From contig JAPTJF010000841.1 of the NCBI GenBank assembly GCA_029339195.1, forward strand, positions 1 through 10,011: a stretch of 10,011 nt of DNA, in the 5' to 3' direction. Source of the DNA: Micractinium sp. NFX-FRZ (taxonomy: Eukaryota; Chlorophyta; Trebouxiophyceae; Chlorellales; Chlorellaceae). A program made the translations under genes and the position numbers. Below the pieces are notes generated by a model. It was not told where the DNA came from, did not search any database, and worked only from the letters and a program-made list of their open reading frames with translations. This document shows positions 9,301 to 10,011 of the stretch, one piece after another (the first letter of the stretch is position 1; each line of letters opens with the position of its first letter).

Positions 9301-9537
9301 GGGAACGATGCCAGCCTCTTGTGCGGCATGCGTGCTGCTGGGCTTCATTCTGGTGGGCTTGCGCCTGCCCATGTGGACCGCCCAAGCGGACTGGACTGCT
9401 GACGGTCTTGCCTCCGCCCTGCCTCGTCCCACCCTGCCCTCCCCCTGCAGCACCCCCGCCAGGGCGCCCGCCACGACGAGGTTGACCCCTCCAAGGCCCG
9501 CTCCTCCTGGCACCAGCCCTACCGCCCGCCCATCTGA
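6365..9537 (+). CDS. DJ-1/PfpI family protein, Hsp31/glyoxalase III-like, with histidine-rich C-terminal tail
   Basis: Hsp31-class proteins turn methylglyoxal into D-lactate without glutathione and protect against carbonyl stress. Exons: 6365-6438, 6690-6841, 7127-7219, 7539-7622, 7827-7900, 8186-8315, 8520-8578, 8755-8831, 9161-9206 and 9451-9537; 876 bases, 291 residues, every junction in frame. The N-terminal strand is VLVLATSAT; TGCWVEE carries Glu28 (yeast Hsp31 Glu30); FLPGGHGIVFD lies at 103-113; the nucleophile elbow AVCHGPAAL has Cys137-His138 (yeast Cys138-His139); LITGQNPASS (208-217) is the family's late motif. The catalytic domain ends near residue 234. The tail has HHHDHHDEH (256-264) and ends RPPI. 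Introns 6, 8 and 9 have GC donors; six others are GT-AG. If the GC donor at 8832 is not used, translation stops at TAG 8839-8841 (250 residues, catalytic domain complete). No transit peptide is seen, so a cytosolic site is likely. The enzyme core is certain; the last two exons are less so. Confidence 0.92.
6844..6858 (+). other. Perfect G-quadruplex motif at the donor of intron 2 (DJ-1/Hsp31-like gene)
   Basis: GGGTGGGTGGGCGGG: four G3 runs with one-base loops, overlapping the GTGGGT donor that begins at 6842. Folding here could hide or mark the 5' splice site. Confidence 0.65.
7237..7254 (+). other. G-quadruplex motif near the donor of intron 3 (DJ-1/Hsp31-like gene)
   Basis: GGGGTGGGGTAGGGTGGG lies 17 bases after the donor at 7220-7221; loops are 1, 2 and 1 bases, giving a strong quadruplex candidate on the transcript strand. 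Confidence 0.65.
7341..7354 (+). repeat. Short (ATC)n microsatellite in intron 3
   Basis: Four ATC units plus AT, in the third intron of the DJ-1/Hsp31-like gene. Of interest only as a length-polymorphic marker. Confidence 0.8.
8316..8519 (+). other. GC-AG intron 6 of the DJ-1/Hsp31-like gene
   Basis: The donor is CAG|GCGAGG and the acceptor TGCAG. Phase 1 is required to join DWQPHA to VASGKLITGQNPASS, a conserved family block. The first GT after the exon (8327-8328) would leave phase 0 and put the LITGQNP block out of frame. A quadruplex motif (8323-8344) follows within 10 bases of the donor. Confidence 0.8.
8832..9160 (+). other. Proposed GC-AG intron 8, with a competing GT donor at 8892
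   Basis: Donor CACAG|GCAAGA at 8832 joins in frame (AG + G = Arg) to an exon at 9161 after CACCCCGCAG. A GT donor, ACAG|GTATGC at 8892, lies 60 bases on; using it would keep the TAG at 8839-8841. The choice decides between a 250- and a 291-residue protein. Confidence 0.6.
9207..9450 (+). other. Proposed GC-AG intron 9
   Basis: Donor GAG|GCAAGT matches the GC-donor consensus at all intronic positions; the acceptor is CCCCCTGCAG. The phase 0 join links a His/Asp-rich exon to a last exon of 28 codons plus TGA. G-runs at 9213-9238 (3, 6, 3 and 4 G) follow the donor. Confidence 0.62.
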
Positions 9538-9688
9538 ACATGGTCTTTTGACGTGGCGCTGCCAGGCGTCGTCGAGCGGCGTCGAGCGGGGGTGGACGGC
9601 CCGAGGGCGTAAGCCAATAAAGAGAGAAGGTATCTTTGCACGAATAAAAGCGCCTCCCTTCGATCAAAGGGTTAGCACATGGTTGATA

Positions 9689-9693
9689 TGTAA
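9689..9693 (+). terminator. TGTAA polyadenylation signal of the DJ-1/Hsp31-like gene
   Basis: TGTAA lies about 150 bases after the TGA at 9535-9537. It fits the ten-exon model: an unspliced 3' UTR from the earlier TAG (8841) would run about 850 bases before reaching it. Two AATAAA hexamers at 9616-9621 and 9643-9648 precede it. Confidence 0.75.
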
Positions 9694-9858
9694 ATAGAGA
9701 TGTTAAATCACATGTGCGTGCCCGCCGTGACTCAGCGCCAGGGGGTGGCGTCCTCAGCCACGGTTGCTGAACAGTTCAGTGCGACGTAGGCATCTTCGCT
9801 GTGCCATGCAGCGGTTGCAGGGCTGCCACACTTCTAGAATGCTTCAAAAGTGAGGAGA

Positions 9859-9881
9859 GTCAACACGCAGGGTCAACACGC
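9859..9881. repeat. Two direct GTCAACACGC repeats
   Basis: Copies at 9859-9868 and 9872-9881 have a three-base spacer. The reverse complement contains TTGAC, the core of plant W-boxes, but two copies alone do not show function. Confidence 0.5.
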
Positions 9882-9969
9882 TGCCCTAGCTCCCGCCCTT
9901 GCACGGGCGGCGAGACGCACTGCTGTGCATGCTGTGGCTCAGTCATACGCTCCCCCTCCCTCCCCGCAG

Positions 9970-10011
9970 TTTTGGATGCGCCCCTACCCGCACTCTCCCA
10001 GGCAGATTTGG
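9970..10011 (+). other. Possible exon start of a further plus-strand gene at the right edge
   Basis: A pyrimidine tract ending CCCCGCAG (to 9969) looks like an acceptor, and all 42 following bases are open in all three frames. A possible donor is AAAA|GTGAGG at 9850. No family is recognisable in so short a stretch. Confidence 0.2.

Larger units (their letters stand above)
9538..10011. other. 3' UTR of the DJ-1/Hsp31-like gene and downstream intergenic region
   Basis: The stretch to about 9715 is AT-richer and carries poly(A) signals; a tandem 10-base duplication (CGTCGAGCGG) occurs at 9570-9589. Beyond it lie a near-heat-shock motif TTCTAGAA (9832-9839) and two GTCAACACGC direct repeats (9859-9868, 9872-9881), perhaps promoter elements of a gene further right. 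No complete gene was recognised. Confidence 0.5.

Noticed and set aside
9832..9845. Heat shock element (TTC-GAA-TTC)
   Set aside because: The first two units fit, but the third is separated by three bases instead of two, so this is not a proper three-unit element.

Overview
This is a nuclear, GC-rich, intron-dense eukaryotic window, most likely from a chlorophyte green alga of the Chlorella/Micractinium (Trebouxiophyceae) type. The evidence is spliceosomal introns of about 175-470 bases with GTGAGT-like donors and C-rich acceptors ending in CAG; TGTAA-type green-algal polyadenylation signals; Ala/Gln-rich low-complexity stretches; and plant-like protein families. The species assignment is inference. 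I see no bacterial operon, mobile element, CRISPR array, rRNA or tRNA.

Four genes lie in two divergent pairs. (1) Minus strand, 2112 leftwards off the window edge: the N-terminal 292 codons of a Sec1/Munc18 (SM) protein resembling plant KEULE/SEC1, in four exons. (2) Plus strand, 2421-4497: a five-exon, 313-residue, six-helix membrane protein with a chloroplast-transit-like N-terminus, family not recognised. A 308-base divergent promoter separates genes 1 and 2. (3) Minus strand, 5768-5092: a two-exon, 161-residue soluble cytochrome b5 protein of the nitrate-reductase-like 'HPGW' type. It converges on gene 2 across 594 bases. (4) Plus strand, 6365-9537: a ten-exon DJ-1/PfpI (Hsp31/glyoxalase III-like) protein with Glu/Cys/His catalytic residues in place, divergent from gene 3 across 596 bases.

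All exon structures were assembled by reading phase, splice dinucleotides and family similarity by eye. Every junction keeps frame, and the complete CDS lengths divide by three (942, 486 and 876 bases). The genes have no obvious joint pathway: vesicle fusion, plastid membrane, haem electron transfer and aldehyde/oxidative stress defence.

The most unusual content is in gene 4. Its best model needs three GC-AG introns. Two of them decide whether the protein ends at a TAG (250 aa) or gains a histidine-rich tail (291 aa). A second theme is a strand polarity inside introns: G-runs able to form quadruplexes lie just after many donors, and C-rich tracts precede the acceptors. I do not see a clear, wholly new multi-gene system here.
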